Shown: positions 24,578 through 37,100 of the stretch, one piece after another | How the letters are laid out: each line of letters starts with the position of its first letter | Position numbering within the stretch: the stretch's first letter is position 1 | Assembly (NCBI GenBank): GCA_905331475.1 | Contig: CAJNYU010000224.1 | Span: 62,001-126,000, forward strand | Reading direction: 5' to 3' | Origin: Rotaria socialis | Lineage: Eukaryota; Rotifera; Eurotatoria; Philodinida; Philodinidae | Length of the DNA stretch: 64,000 bases | Translations under genes and position numbers: made by a program | Notes under the pieces: generated by a model | Databases searched by the model: none | Told to the model about the DNA's origin: nothing | What the model saw: only the letters and a program-made list of their open reading frames with translations

Positions 24578-25783
24578 CTAGTCTTTTATGTAAACATTGT
24601 ATAGTTAAAAAAGCTTGTTAGCGCAGCTACTTTGTAGCTGAAATGTGGAACTCAAATATTACCTAAAAGAGAATACGCTGTTTAATAGTACTTCTTGATG
24701 TAAGAAAGTATGGTATAAACTATAGAACGGGTGAAAACCACCAGTCAAGTATTATTGGGCTCATTGATAGTGATCAGTATCATCAAAGAAGTATCAAAAA
24801 GCTTTTTCAAATTGTTCTTTTAATTGAACTAAATTGTTCTTGTTTCTAGAATACGCATAGCTAAACATAAGCGTCATTAGTCTAGAGATAGAAATTGACA
24901 TAATGTTTCAGAAAATAACACTTCTTTCTTAATGAAACGAGTAAGAATAGAAAATCTGGTAGATATGTTCGATATTCCGGTTGTTTATTTAATCTGAATT
25001 ATTCTCAAAGATCATTATAAGAATGAATATCAACTGAATTCGAACATTTTTCAAAAAGTTGTAATAAACTAGTATTGAAATACGATGAATTCCTGTATTA
25101 AACACGCAGTATCATGATGAAAATGATAATGATCACATTTTTAAACCAACGATATGAAAACACAATACATCAAGAATTCATCATCTACATACGCAACACT
25201 CGAGACTTCTTATTCAGAATAAATTCTACTGATGAAAAATACTCTTAAAAACTTTCACTACGAACATGATTTTGTTGCCCATCTGTAAAATGATTATTTC
25301 ATTTCATCTTCTCTAGTAATAATGATGCAAAATTGATAACATCAAAAATAACTTGGCATATTACAGTTGTTGGTTTAAGATACTCGATCGGCATGAAAAC
25401 AATCTCTTTGATTTCGTCTTTTTTTCGAATAGAATTTTTGAAGTAGCGCTCTATTTTTCAGTAGCGCTGTTTTCTACGAGTCGCTATGCTATCATTCTTT
25501 TCATATTTCATTTTTTTCGCATTTTTTTTTCAATTCGAATTCATCATCATTATCATCGAATGAATTGCCAAACTGCGTCTGCTATACGTAGGCGTTAAAT
25601 CTACAGCAATAATCAATGATCTATTCAATACGTCGATGAACTAACACAAAATGATACATTTTTTTCCAATTAGAAAGACGACACGAACGTTTATATCGAA
25701 GCTTTTTGACTTACTACTTTTTTACAAAACTAGTTTTTTCAAATATTAAAAATAATTTTTTTGCACTCGTTTATGTCTGTAAT

Positions 25784-25872
25784 GGAGAGGAGTGGGGAAC
25801 CGCAAAAACGTCACCTTAAAACTTTCACTCACAATTTTCTTCGAAAATATATGCGAGTTCCAAAAAATATAT
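25784..25872. repeat. Direct repeat A, copy 1
   Basis: About 85 bp containing CCGCAAAAACGTCACC and ending near GAGTTCCA. It matches copy 2 at 26190-26277 with few differences, about 400 bp away in the same orientation. Confidence 0.75.
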
Positions 25873-26189
25873 AAGGGGTTGCCCAGTCTGACCGGATACC
25901 CCGATTTGTTTTTCGATGCATAGTCTCTCTTCGTTGATAAAAATGACTGATTTTTTTATCAGTTCTAGTACTGATATAGAGCTGACAATCTACTACACTT
26001 TCGATTAAATATCTTTTCTTAAACTAAGGGATTACGTATTTTTATTTCAACTATCAGTTAAATATATTTCTACACTGTAAAAAGAAAGGGTAGAATAATA
26101 AACCCTTTAAGGGTTTATGAAAGTGCAACGTAGACTAAACCCTTTTACCGTATGTGAAAAGTTTCTTAATCCCTTTCATATACCAAACG

Positions 26190-26277
26190 GGGAGGGGAGG
26201 GGAGCCGCAAAAACGTCACCTTAAAACTTTCACTCACAGTTTTCTTCGAAAATATATGTGAGTTCCACAAAATATAG
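26190..26277. repeat. Direct repeat A, copy 2
   Basis: Second copy of the approximately 85-bp repeat at 25784-25872, preceded like copy 1 by a G/A-rich run. The element type is unknown. Confidence 0.75.
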
Positions 26278-26608
26278 ATTAAAATATGTATTCTCGAGTG
26301 TCAGCAAGAAAAGTTTAAGAAAAAAAACTCCTGGATAAAGAACTCACTGAGAAGCAGAACGAATTAAAGGATATAAATGCGTACAAAATAAAATGCTTTT
26401 CAACGATGTTTCAAAGTCGTATTTTAAGTTGAAAAAACCTGTTGTAAATATAAAAAAAGAATGCATTTCAACGTGTTACATACACATATAACAATGCGTT
26501 TGAATGCGTTAGAGAGAGAGAAAACGAGGCGCTAAAACGATAAACCAGCGTTTTCTTCTAAAAGTTTGCATAAAAACGCTGTTTCATACGATTTATTTTT
26601 TCGTGGGT

Positions 26609-26892
26609 ATAATAAAGATTACGTATAACTGTAAACTAATTTAATTAGATATATGCAGCTCTTTTGAAAAAAAACAAAAACAACTGTTTGTTTAATTTAA
26701 AAAATAATTTTTTTTGGGAGATAATTTCAAATCGATGTAAATAATTTTACATACATGTAAGTATATATTAGGCTTAATAACTATTGACGGTTTTAAACAG
26801 CTATAAGCTTTTCACATGCTATAAGATTTTAAATAGCTATAGGCACTTTTAAACAGCTGCATGCTTAATTAAAAAGTATCTCTTTTGAGCAG
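26609..26892. repeat. Direct repeat B, copy 1
   Basis: About 280 bp, rich in TTAAAC/AGCTATA units and containing TTTGGGAGATAATTT. It recurs diverged at 29253-29482 in the same orientation. Its first 43 bp also recur at 27496-27538. The pair flanks the transposon-rich segment and could be remnants of long terminal repeats or of a dispersed non-coding repeat. Confidence 0.65.
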
Positions 26893-27064
26893 CGTTTTTT
26901 TAGCAGGATTGAAAAAAAGAACAGTTATGAGACTAGGATTAGAAAGAATAAATGCGGAAACATCGGATTTGCAATCGACTGTTATGTGTATACTTCAAAA
27001 GCTGAGTCGATTCATATATGTTGTGAATAATTCTGAGAATTTGTTTTTTTTGAAAAACCCTGTT

Positions 27065-27071
27065 GGGGGGG

Positions 27072-27125
<54 letters not shown>

Positions 27126-27180
27126 NNNNNNNNNNTTTTTTTTTTTTAAAACCCCCTCCCCCCCCCCCCCCCCCCCCCCC
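27065..27180. other. Assembly gap between poly-G and poly-C
   Basis: A poly-G run, ten N, then poly-T and poly-C. This is artefactual sequence at an assembly gap; repeats on its two sides may not truly be at this spacing. Confidence 0.9.
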
Positions 27181-27495
27181 GTCAGGGAGGGTCTGGTCAA
27201 AAATGATAATTTCTTCGATAATGCAGCCATTTCTTGACGGATCCTTCTCATCTTCGAAGTCGACTGAGATATTGATTAGATCATTCTGTGTACAAAATTC
27301 CTTGTCAATTGGATGAGGCTTGCAAGAGTTATCGTCTTAACGGCCGGACGGACACACTGACCGAATCTAGGTTACTCACTTTTTGAGTACACAATAAAAA
27401 GAAGTAACTGCACAATACTATGATGCTAGAAATCGATGTACTAGTTTTAATACCCCCTTTAACCTTTTAATAAGTATGAAAAAAAATTAAGTAGC

Positions 27496-27538
27496 TATAA
27501 TAAAGATTACGTATAGCTGTAAACTAATTTAATTAGGG
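27496..27538. repeat. Direct repeat B, partial copy
   Basis: Matches the first 43 bp of repeat B copy 1 (TAATAAAGATTACGTATA followed by CTGTAAACTAATTTAATTAG), with one difference. Only the 5' end of the unit is present. Confidence 0.6.
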
Positions 27539-27911
27539 TTTACAGGATGTGCTATCCATTGATTGCCTCGAAGAATAGAAATGAATAGAACAATATTTAT
27601 CGCAATCAACCATGTATATTTAGAAAAAAAGAATTCAAACAAATATATGAGGAAATACCAAAGAGAATAAGGAATTGATTAATAAATAAACCAAAAACGA
27701 TGAATGGATGTTCAAATTTTTGGTGGACGCTGAAAATATCTAAGTCCAGCAGATTTTAAGAATGATGGAATATTGATAATCGAGGTAGCATAATTGTCGT
27801 TTATCATGGTTGGATTCAGTAAATATAGCAGACATTTTTAGAAAGAGTATAATAAGAACATTATATTCTTTGAAATTAATGTATGTTTGTTATAAATTTT
27901 TGTCATATTAA

Positions 27912-29143
27912 CAGGGTTGCCAGCTCTTCCGCTTTTTCAATTTTTTTCCGCTGTTCCACCTTTTACCGCTGTCCCGCCTTTTTCCGCTTTTTTGTATAAA
28001 ACGTGTTGCATATCAAACCTACGTACAGAATAATATTTGATATTATTAAATCAATTCTTATTGTTCACAAATGCCGTGAGCCATCATTCTTTTATGTTTT
28101 GAAACTTTGATGAAATAAAAAGAAATCCAATAAATATGAAAAAAAAATGTCTAATATTGTCAGAAGCACCACAAATCCGCAACAATATAAGCTTCAGCTT
28201 TTCCCTCCGCTTTTTCTGTTTTTCTTTCCGCTATTTTCCACTTTTTAACATCAGTTTTCCGCTTTTTGGGCTTCCCCAGTGAAAAATATTTCGAAAAAAA
28301 ACGGAATAGAATGGTTTCATGCGGATATGGAAACCTATCTCCTACGTAGAGAATGCGTTCAGAGTCAGAAAGAAATATTCTCGATCTGAAGGAACTCGTT
28401 CTTTACCGTTCCACACTAGTATGGAATACTTTCTTCTATACTGAAAAATCGTTCCCTATTTGAAGAGAAAGCATTCTGTATCATTCTTAAACCAGTAGAA
28501 TTCATTCTAGTTCATTTTCTTTCGGAACGGTTAACATAGCATTTCATCGAAATAAAATAGCTTCCTTTTACGTTCTCTCACGAGCCTTTAAGACAATGGA
28601 TTCTCTGAAGAGATGAATGCTTTCTTTTCGAAGCAAACCACATTTTCATTCTAAAATGAAAGGTCTGAAGCAAAGCAGGTTGAAATTGATGTGAGAAATG
28701 ATGGAATCTTCATTCGATTTTACTTTAGGGATATTTGGTCTGATTTAGAAAAATTATTATTTTAATAACGGTTTCAGTTACAACGAATTGGAGTACGCCA
28801 TTCGATAGAGCTCGTCAAGTTGCATCAGGAACAGTCTTTTGACTAATTGTAGATTCATCTATTAATGATCACCCAGGTGATCAGAAAGGTTAACCGTTTT
28901 AAAGAAGAGAAAGCGTTCCACAAGTGGCAGAATGCGTTCTTCACTGTTCCATTTCGAAACGACCAAGAACACCTTCTTAGAATGATAAAATGCGTTCTAG
29001 TTCGTTCCATTTGAGAACGGTTTCCATTTGTTGTGGATCGTTTTCTTTTCTTAAAAAAAGAGCTTCAGTTCTTTTGGAACGCATTCTTTACCGTTCTTTT
29101 TTAGTAATATTTTTCACTGGGCGATCATCAGGTGGCGACCCTG
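27912..29143. mobile_element. Non-autonomous hAT-like element, outer
   Basis: Terminal inverted repeats CAGGGTTGCCAGCT (left) and CAGGGTCGCCACCT (right, reverse complement) bound 1232 bp. The flanking octamers CATATTAA (27904-27911) and CATATCAA (29144-29151) agree at 7 of 8 bases, as expected of an aged hAT target-site duplication. The left part is made of repeated CCGCTTTTT units. There is no transposase ORF. A second element (28275-29121) lies inside, close to the right end. Confidence 0.65.
28275..29121. mobile_element. Non-autonomous TIR element nested in the outer one
   Basis: Terminal inverted repeats of about 30 bp (CCCAGTGAAAAATATT at both ends, then A-rich and CGG/ACGG) bound 847 bp. 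The inside is full of GAACG/CGTTC and CCGTTCC sub-repeats and has no ORF. No clear target-site duplication is visible, so the superfamily is open; the CAGTG terminus fits hAT. Confidence 0.65.
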
Positions 29144-29252
29144 CATATCAATGACTATTTTACCCCCCCAATTTGATGAGCAACCGTCATTTTAAATTGA
29201 AAATTTATTCGATCAATGGACAGGAAATCCGCTGACAGTAAATCGTATACAC

Positions 29253-29482
29253 GTTTAGTTAGATATGTAGTTCTTTTGAAAGAAAAACAAAACAACTGTT
29301 TGCTTAGTTTAAAAGATTATTTTTTGTTTGGGAGATAATTTAAAATCAATGTACATAATTTTACGTAAGCATATAATAGGCTTAATAACTATTGATAGTA
29401 TTAAACAGCTATACGATTTTAAGTAGGCATAGGTACTTTTAAATAGTTGCATGCTTAATTAAAAGCAATCTCTTTTGAGAAG
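29253..29482. repeat. Direct repeat B, copy 2
   Basis: Diverged copy of the repeat at 26609-26892. It shares TTTGGGAGATAATTT, GGCTTAATAACTATTGA and TGCATGCTTAATTAAAA in the same order. Confidence 0.65.
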
Positions 29483-30113
29483 CTACGTCCTGAACATCCA
29501 CACTTGTATTTATGATGAACAACTGTTGAAAAAAATTCGAATTCCGAAAGACATACTTAAGCTTTTGTTGTATTCTTGTTATCTATGGTATTCCAGACGA
29601 CAGTGTAAGAGTCAAATGTGCTGAGCATCGATAAAGATTTGTGCACGATATCGACTTATTGCGTTATTTATATGAGCATCAATCAAAATGCTACACTTTT
29701 TGTATACATTCAATCATATAAGTAACTGCGGATGAAGTTGCAATGAAAATAGCTACTTTTTTCCATTTATGGAAAATGAATTATATTATGTTACTTTTGT
29801 TCAACTACTTGTTATGTGGATAGTCTCAGCGATAAAGAGAAACAGTCAATTAAATTATGAATTAGCACATGCACATTTTCTACTTTTCGCATAGCGATAA
29901 ACAAAATAATAACGATTCCATTGTCGTAGTTTTTTTTATTGTGCACAGTAATCATTATTAAAATCAAACCAAAAACTTGGTGTCTGCACATTCTTTGGTT
30001 AGGTGTTGCCTGTATAATAGAAAGTAAATTATAAAGCAACAAAAAAGAATATTCTTGGAATGCTCCTGTGAAGTTCATTCTTAACTTTGTAAGCAAAGCT
30101 TTTATATGTATTT

Positions 30114-30449
30114 CAGGGGCGGCGGAGAGTCATTAAGCTAGGTGAGGCTCATCATATTTTTTTGCTACCGTGGAATTTTAAGAAACATCAAGTAGTAAAT
30201 AAGTCTTCTTTTTATTGAACTTCAGTAAAAATAAAAATGGTCAGTATAAAAAAAAAGAAGATTGGAAAATACCGAAAACTAGTTTTCTTTGCTTCTACTC
30301 TGATGCAAGAACAAGATAATAGCAATATTCAGTACAAAAGCAAATGAGGCTGAGTCTCATATTGTGAAATCTAGGTGAGGCTGAGCCTCATCTACTGAAA
30401 ACTAGGTGAGGCTCAAGCCTCACCTGTCTCAATGGCTCCGCCGTCACTG
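30114..30449. mobile_element. hAT-type MITE with perfect 8-bp duplication
   Basis: Termini CAGGGGCGGCGGAG and, inverted, CAGTGACGGCGGAG bound 336 bp without coding capacity. The octamer ATGTATTT occurs exactly at both flanks (30106-30113 and 30450-30457). CAG termini plus an 8-bp duplication are the hallmarks of hAT elements. Internal AGGTGAGGCT units near both ends extend the inverted repeat. Confidence 0.85.
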
Positions 30450-31122
30450 ATGTATTTATTTATTTGATTGCATGCGTAGATGTGCAACTCACCAAAGAAG
30501 AAACGCACAATTAAACGGTTAAAGAGACTTGAGCATAGATATGCATCAAATTACAGTTCAGTAGCCAAGGGGTAACTGGCGGATTGCCAATACTCCGATG
30601 TCCAAAAAATTCAATGATAATCCCAGGAGTACGAAATCTATATTTTTCCCTTGTTTCTTTATCGTTTTAGTTGCGATTGAAAATCAAAATCGTTTTAGAT
30701 TATAGACGTTTTTATGACGGCCGATTTTTATCGTTGTATTCTATTTAATGATTTAACAAATTCAGGACGACTTTATCCCTTGCCGTTCCTACTACATAAA
30801 TAAAACGTAAACTCTAGCGATATTGATTCTGAATCTTATTCATAGTACTAAAAAAGAACAACAGATTATTTCCTCTTGAATGACACTCGATCTAGATGAT
30901 TTATTGAATTATATAGAAGATAAAATTTACAATTACATTCACAAATAGTACATTAAAATAATTAATTAATTTTAGTTCACAATATATAGACTAGATTTCA
31001 AAATTCACAAAAAAAATATATTGAACGTGAAATTAATATGTAACATAGATAAAAACTACAACATATAGATTGTTTTTAAAGAAACGCACGAACATTTAAA
31101 AACAGAATATCTACAATCATGC

Positions 31123-32257
31123 TTAATGATCATGAACAGTGCACATTGGATGCTTACTTATACTTGGTAGGAAAGTAGTCGGTCGAATTTGATTTGATGG
31201 ATGCTGTCTTCTATGAATGTATGGTAACTTCAATAGAGCAGCAAGTTTTGCTTTTACTTCCGGCATATACATAACACAAGCATAAGGTACTAATAATTCT
31301 TGAAAATAAGGTAAATAAGCAAAAACATTTGAAAGAATATTAGCAAGATCTCCAGAACCGTTGAACATTTGTATCAATACAATAATTGAATATGGAACCC
31401 AACCAACCACGTAAATCATACCGATTGCAATAAGTTGCACACCTAATTTCACTGAACGACGCTATTAGAGAACAGATTCATTGTTATTTTCATAGATAGA
31501 AAAAAAGTTCAAAAATTATTTCTTACCCATTGTCGATGTCCATCTACTGTAGCAATAGCTCGTTTCATTCGATAACGTTGTATAAAAAGACGTATAGTAA
31601 CTAAGACATTAACAAAGAATGTTGTCATTTCCATACTTATACCATTTCCAATCCAATCAAATATGCCAAGACCTACATTTAAAGAATAACATGGACCACC
31701 GCAAATGTATAAAGTAACATCATAAGTCGGTTTACATCCATATATCATTACGATACCGACATAAAGTAATGGACAATATACATAGAGAAATATCACTGGC
31801 CCATAATGAAGAAGAATCATGTGTCTTTGAATAAATTGTTCATGATAAATAAATAAGTAACGTTGAATCGATATCCAAGTCATTAAAAAAATGCTCAATT
31901 GAAAAAGTGTATAATTTAACGTGATCCAAGGAGAACAGCGACTTTCAAAATAAATGGTTCCTTCATACAAGTAATAAAGTGTAATGGACAACTCAGCACC
32001 AAGAATAAGAGCATTCGGTATGAGTAGAAAACCATAAATTTGAGTTTGTAAATGTCGCCATGAAAAATGCCGTAAACTAGAAAAGTACATTCGGTCATTA
32101 GAGTTTTTAAAAGCAGATGGACTTACATGAAGAGCGTACAACAAAACGATGGTGTTTGTAGAGTAATCAATATGAAGAACTTGATTCTTCGTTCTAGCGA
32201 CGATGCTACCAGAATATCAGTAGTATTCCACGATGAACTGCTATAGTTCAATGCCAT
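31123..32257 (-). CDS. Rhodopsin-like 7TM receptor, 3 exons
   Basis: Exons 32127-32257, 31527-32076 and 31123-31461 join in phase (introns of 50 and 65 bp) to give 339 residues. The N terminus starts MALNYSSSSWNTTD with glycosylation sequons. It is followed by TM1 (FFILITLQTPSFCCTLFIL), TM2, TM3 ending TWISIQRYLFIYH in place of the DRY motif, TM4, an extracellular CGGPC loop, TM5, TM6 with GWVPYS and TM7 ending in a variant of NPxxY (PYACVMYMP). A class A GPCR of the lineage-expanded rotifer type; the ligand is unknown. The 50-bp first intron is also open in one frame, which could mislead gene finders into a truncated model. No lesion is seen. Confidence 0.8.
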
Positions 32258-33765
32258 AATGAATTTTCAATGCTATGAACAGCTAACTTGAGTTTTGCTT
32301 TTATATGAATACAAAAAAAACTAATCCGATGATTATCTCTTTCTTTGTAGGAAGAGAAAAAGGAAATATTTTCATGCCTGACAAACATTTTAATGACGTA
32401 GTTTTTTATCTAAACTAATTACTTTGTTCTATTTAGAATCATAGAGAGCATTAACTCCAACTTATTCATCATACAAAATAATGAATTTCGAAGGACTTGA
32501 ATCTTTCTATAGTCGAGAATAACTATGAATTTAATAAGATCGTCGTAATGAACATAATTAATCTTTTCATAAAATTAATCTTCTTTATAACTTCGACAGA
32601 GGAATAACATGAAAAAATACATTTTAGTGTTAGAAAAAGAAAAGGTACTTTGAATTGAATATAATCCATTAATGTTTATCATCATATTTTGTATTAGTGT
32701 TATTTTCCCATCGTTATTAATGGAGAGAGAAAGCATTAAACCAACTAGAATCAATCCTTGTATCGAGAATAGCACTAATCAAAGACAAAAGTTTTCTATT
32801 TTTAGAAATATAATACATAAAAATGAACCTGTACACTTTCGAGGATAGATCATGAAAAGAGAAAAAAGACGGATTTCTTACTCGTGGGATTTGCATTGCA
32901 TTCCGATAGGATTCATTCTGATCCGTCTTTTTCCTTTGTGAAAGTTCTATTTTAATAAAGCTTTAGTTTATCGGAATCAAATACATTTTTTTCTTGACAG
33001 TTGTTTTGAACATTCCTGTTAAAATCGAGTAGACAAAGAAAGTATTTCATTCTTCTCAGAAAAGGATCCAATGTATTTAGAGAGCTAAAAGTTATATATA
33101 GCATGACCTATCCTGTCAATCTGTAACTAATATTACACACTAAATGATGTTCATGGATATAAATAAGAAGCTAGTAAAACAATAGCACGCTTCAGATGGC
33201 AATTATAAATAATCTCGTATGTGGAAGTCTTGCAAGTTCAGCTACGTCCAAGGAGATTTTCAGTTCACCAGATCGACTATTACAAAAATCATGGCAGCAT
33301 TTAAATCCTGATATTGTCGATGATAGAAGTTGCGAGATGCATATTGTTCATTATCAAAAAGGTCAAGGCAGGTTGCCAAAATAGAGGAAACAGTGGATTT
33401 CATACTTTCGAAATTTTCATTGGATTCCTGAGATTCCCATAGGATTTTCGAATCTAATCGAAATGAAGTTCAAAATGATCAATGTTAGTTTTTCATTTGA
33501 CCATTTCACTTTTTTATTATTAGTACAAATAGAAAAAACGATGTTTTCACGGCAGTAGCGCGCGCTCGGGCTTATATAAAGAAGCGAAAAAGAAAAGGAA
33601 AGCATATATTGTCTGGAAGAAAGGCAGACAAATAGAAAAAGAAAAAACAAGATACATATACATAAACTGACTTATCCTCCTTGTGGAAATCAAGAAGAAG
33701 TAAGAAATAGATACTCAACGCAATACAACAACGAAAAGAACGTAATGCACGAGGCCAATATCATC

Positions 33766-33810
<45 letters not shown>

Positions 33811-34184
33811 ATTTGTTATGAAAAAATATGAGAAAAAAAATCCTTTGTTTTTGTTCCACAGCAAACAGACATAAATGTACACTAGCAATGTAAAAAAACA
33901 AAACTACATAGCTGAACGATGCGCATATTATTCGTATTGGAGCAAAAACAGATATGTACATATACACTCGAAAAAGAAAAAAAATGGATGAGATGTTTTC
34001 GATATATTTTGTTTTTGAGATATATATGTATAGATCAGTGCGTATAAAAAACGAGAGAAAAAAATTTTCTTTGCCGATAACTTAAGAGAAGAATAAAATC
34101 AGTCGGCCAAAAAATAAAGACAGCGATTGAGACAGAGATACATATGAAGATAATAAATAGAGATCAATAAGATAATATTGCTTT
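32258..34184 (+). other. Intergenic stretch, 1.9 kb
   Basis: No gene is supported. It holds a CAA microsatellite (33765-33809) and, on the plus strand at about 33570, a GC-rich CGCGCGCTCGGG followed by TATATAAA, a core-promoter-like arrangement with no coding frame downstream. Part of this stretch is likely the 3' UTR of the CBP gene. Confidence 0.4.
33765..33809 (+). repeat. (CAA)n microsatellite
   Basis: Fifteen uninterrupted CAA trinucleotides. Confidence 0.95.
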
Positions 34185-37100
34185 TCATCGAGGATTTACA
34201 GATGGCGGAGGTAGCGGCGTAGATTGAAGTCCCATAGGATTATTATTCATACCCGTCGTAGGATCATTGGTTGGAGATGATAATTGTGAAGCGAGTGGAG
34301 TTCGAATTCGTTGCACTGGTAGATTTCCATAACCGGCATTGACTGGTCGAATACCACGAGCTGCTGATGCCATATTATAATCTGGTGTTGACGTCATTGG
34401 ACGTTGTGGAGGATAATAAGGAGAATTCGCTGGTGGCATATTAGGATAAAAGTTTGGCGTTTGTGGACGTGAACGATTCTGAAGGAGAGGATGAAAGATT
34501 TGTTGTTGTTGTTGCAGTTTGGATGGATCATCCATCATATCTTCAGGTTTTGATTCGTTTGGATCGATTAAAGCTGATTTACCACCGGCTCCGTTTGACG
34601 GTACTGGTGTTGATGGCATTGAATAATTCGGAGTTGGACCTTGTGATAGCGATCGATGTGGCGATTGTACGATCTGTTGGGATTGCTGTTGATAAGGCAT
34701 GGGTGACGGATGACTGTAATATGAATTGAGCGGATATCGAGTTGGTACTTGTTGTTGTGATGGTTGTTGTTGTTGTTGTTGTTGTGATAGCATCGGTTTT
34801 CCAGAACGTGCTGCTGCCAACGCATTAGGATCCATTGATTGATTATGTGAATATCCTGGTGGAACTAAAATATGAAAATAAAATTTCATGCTAAATTATT
34901 TCCTATTTCGATAGTTTACCTATATTAGATGTATATGGATACGATGATGATGGCACCTGTGGAGTTTGTTGTCGCATCATGTATGGATCTCCGCCGTATG
35001 GCATTCTTTGTTGTGCATACACCATTGGTTTTCCTCCGCCGGCAACATGTGTTGCATATCGATGTTGTTGTTGTTGTTGTTGTGCTGACATCCATTGCTG
35101 TGTTTGTTGTTGTTGTTGTTGTTGTTGTTGCTGTTGCTGCTGCTGCTGCTGCTGATGGTGTGTTATCATCATTGGATATCCACCAGCTGCTGGATTTCCT
35201 TTGCCACCATTGTAATATGCTGAATGTTGTGACGATGATTGTTGTGGAGGTAAACTAGCGCGTACTAACCCACTCATGGGTGCAGATTTATTACCCTTAC
35301 CACTAGATGGCATCATTTTACCCGATGAACTCGGTGAAGCAGATTCCATCTGTTGATGATATTGTGCAGGTGTAGATTCTGCATTTTGTTGACTTAGTGG
35401 TGATGGACCTAGAGAAGAAACATATTATTATTATGATAAATCCCTCGAGAACGATTCATTACCAGGCGCCATTTTCGCTCTGTGCATAGCAGTGATACGT
35501 CGTCGATCGGCTTGCATAGTTGCTGCACGTTGTCGTTGAAGTTTATGCTTAAAACCTGTGCAATACGGTAGCTAAACAAAATCGAATGGAACAGTTAAGA
35601 AAACAAAACTGAACTTAAATATGCATACCGGACAATTTGGATCGGAACATGTTTTCGCATGGAACCATACTGGCGATATAATTTTATTGCAAAGTACACA
35701 TTGATTTCTTGATGCCTTCGTACATTCTTTAGCATGTTGAAGTAATCGTTGACATGGTGCACAATTTTTAAATATACAATTTGCATTACGACACTGGACA
35801 GCATGGCGTAAAGTATCTAACATTCTTTGTATATTTATTTGTCTTTGTTGTTGACTATTCACTGGTGTATCTGAGCTAGTTGGTGTTTCACTTGCGTCAT
35901 CGGAACGTTCCATGCGATGTTCATGTTTAACTGTTGAATAGCATTTACTGCATAAATCGTAATCATCACATACAGTACAATGATATCGTATATCACATAA
36001 TTGTCGACATGCATTACATGTATAGGAGATTTTATCGGCTGTTGATGAATGCAATTCTATTAATGAGGCCATCGTAGAGTATTTTGCGCGGCGCAACGAA
36101 GAAAATTCACAATGTTTATCACGAGCAAAACTTAAAAATGCATCACGAGATTCCATTAAGTCACATTGAATCAACGGATCTGTATCGGTTAATGTTGCTG
36201 GATTCGACATTGGATTGCGAAGACGAACAACAAAAAAGGACTAAAATAGAAAATAACATTCATGATAATAAAAGAATTTCAATGTTTTTACCTCTTTATG
36301 TTTTTCCATCATAGCATAAACTTTCGTTATTAAATCGGCCCCATTGGACATATTTTTTCGTGCTATTCGTCGTTTGCCTGTTGTTTTTTTGAAATTTTTC
36401 TTCTTATGGGTTGTGCCACTGCCCGATTTACGTTTATCAGAAATCTAGAATTAAAAGAATGAAGACTTCTATGAAAACAAAAAACATCACATACTTCTGT
36501 CGGTTCTTCAGGTTCAATTGAGTCATCGAAACAACCATCATCCGTTGTTTTAACAGCTTCAAGTTCTTCGAACTTTCGTCGATCTTCTTCTTCGATATCA
36601 AGTTCCTTAAGTAGATCTTCGATTGTACTTGACCAAAAATCGCCTTCAAAATAGGGAATATCCCCTGGCTTATTCACACCACTATCATTACAATCTTTCA
36701 TGACGTCCTAAACAGATAAAACAATGACGAAAAGCCAAACCATCAAAAACTAAACAAACTTTATAGTCAACAACAACACGTTGATTCACAGCCATATCTA
36801 ACATTGTCTTGTACCATTCTTGTAGACGTTTCGGTTTTGGTACTCGTTGTTCTACTGGATGACAATGAAATATATAATCGTCGCCTTCACTTGGTGGACA
36901 CGCCCAAATATGTGCATAAGCAAATCCTAATTGTTTAACATATTCAAGATAGCCAATAAGTATTTCAAAATAAAGTGCTGTTCGTTTTTGTTTCGGTCGA
37001 AAATAATGTACCGAATCAAGATAGGAAATGTAGACACGCCTTAAATTCGTATTCAATAGATAGATATTCATAGGGGGGAAATTTAAAAATCGATTCTTAC

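Larger units (their letters stand above)
24578..26608 (+). other. AT-rich non-coding stretch
   Basis: No gene is supported. It contains two copies of an approximately 85-bp direct repeat (listed separately) and AAACCCTTTAAGGGTTT-type palindromic sequence near 26100. Confidence 0.4.

Noticed and set aside
26885-27316. Gly/Pro-rich ORFs on both strands
   Set aside because: They run through N and homopolymer sequence and have no independent coding evidence.
31916-32144. Start of the GPCR at the in-frame TTG at 32144
   Set aside because: A phase-correct upstream exon with ATG at 32257, sequons and TM1 explains the gene better; the intervening 50 bp is an intron.
34454-35258. Val-rich and Asn/His-rich frames opposite or alongside the CBP tail
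   Set aside because: They are shadow frames of CAA/CAG-coded glutamine runs.
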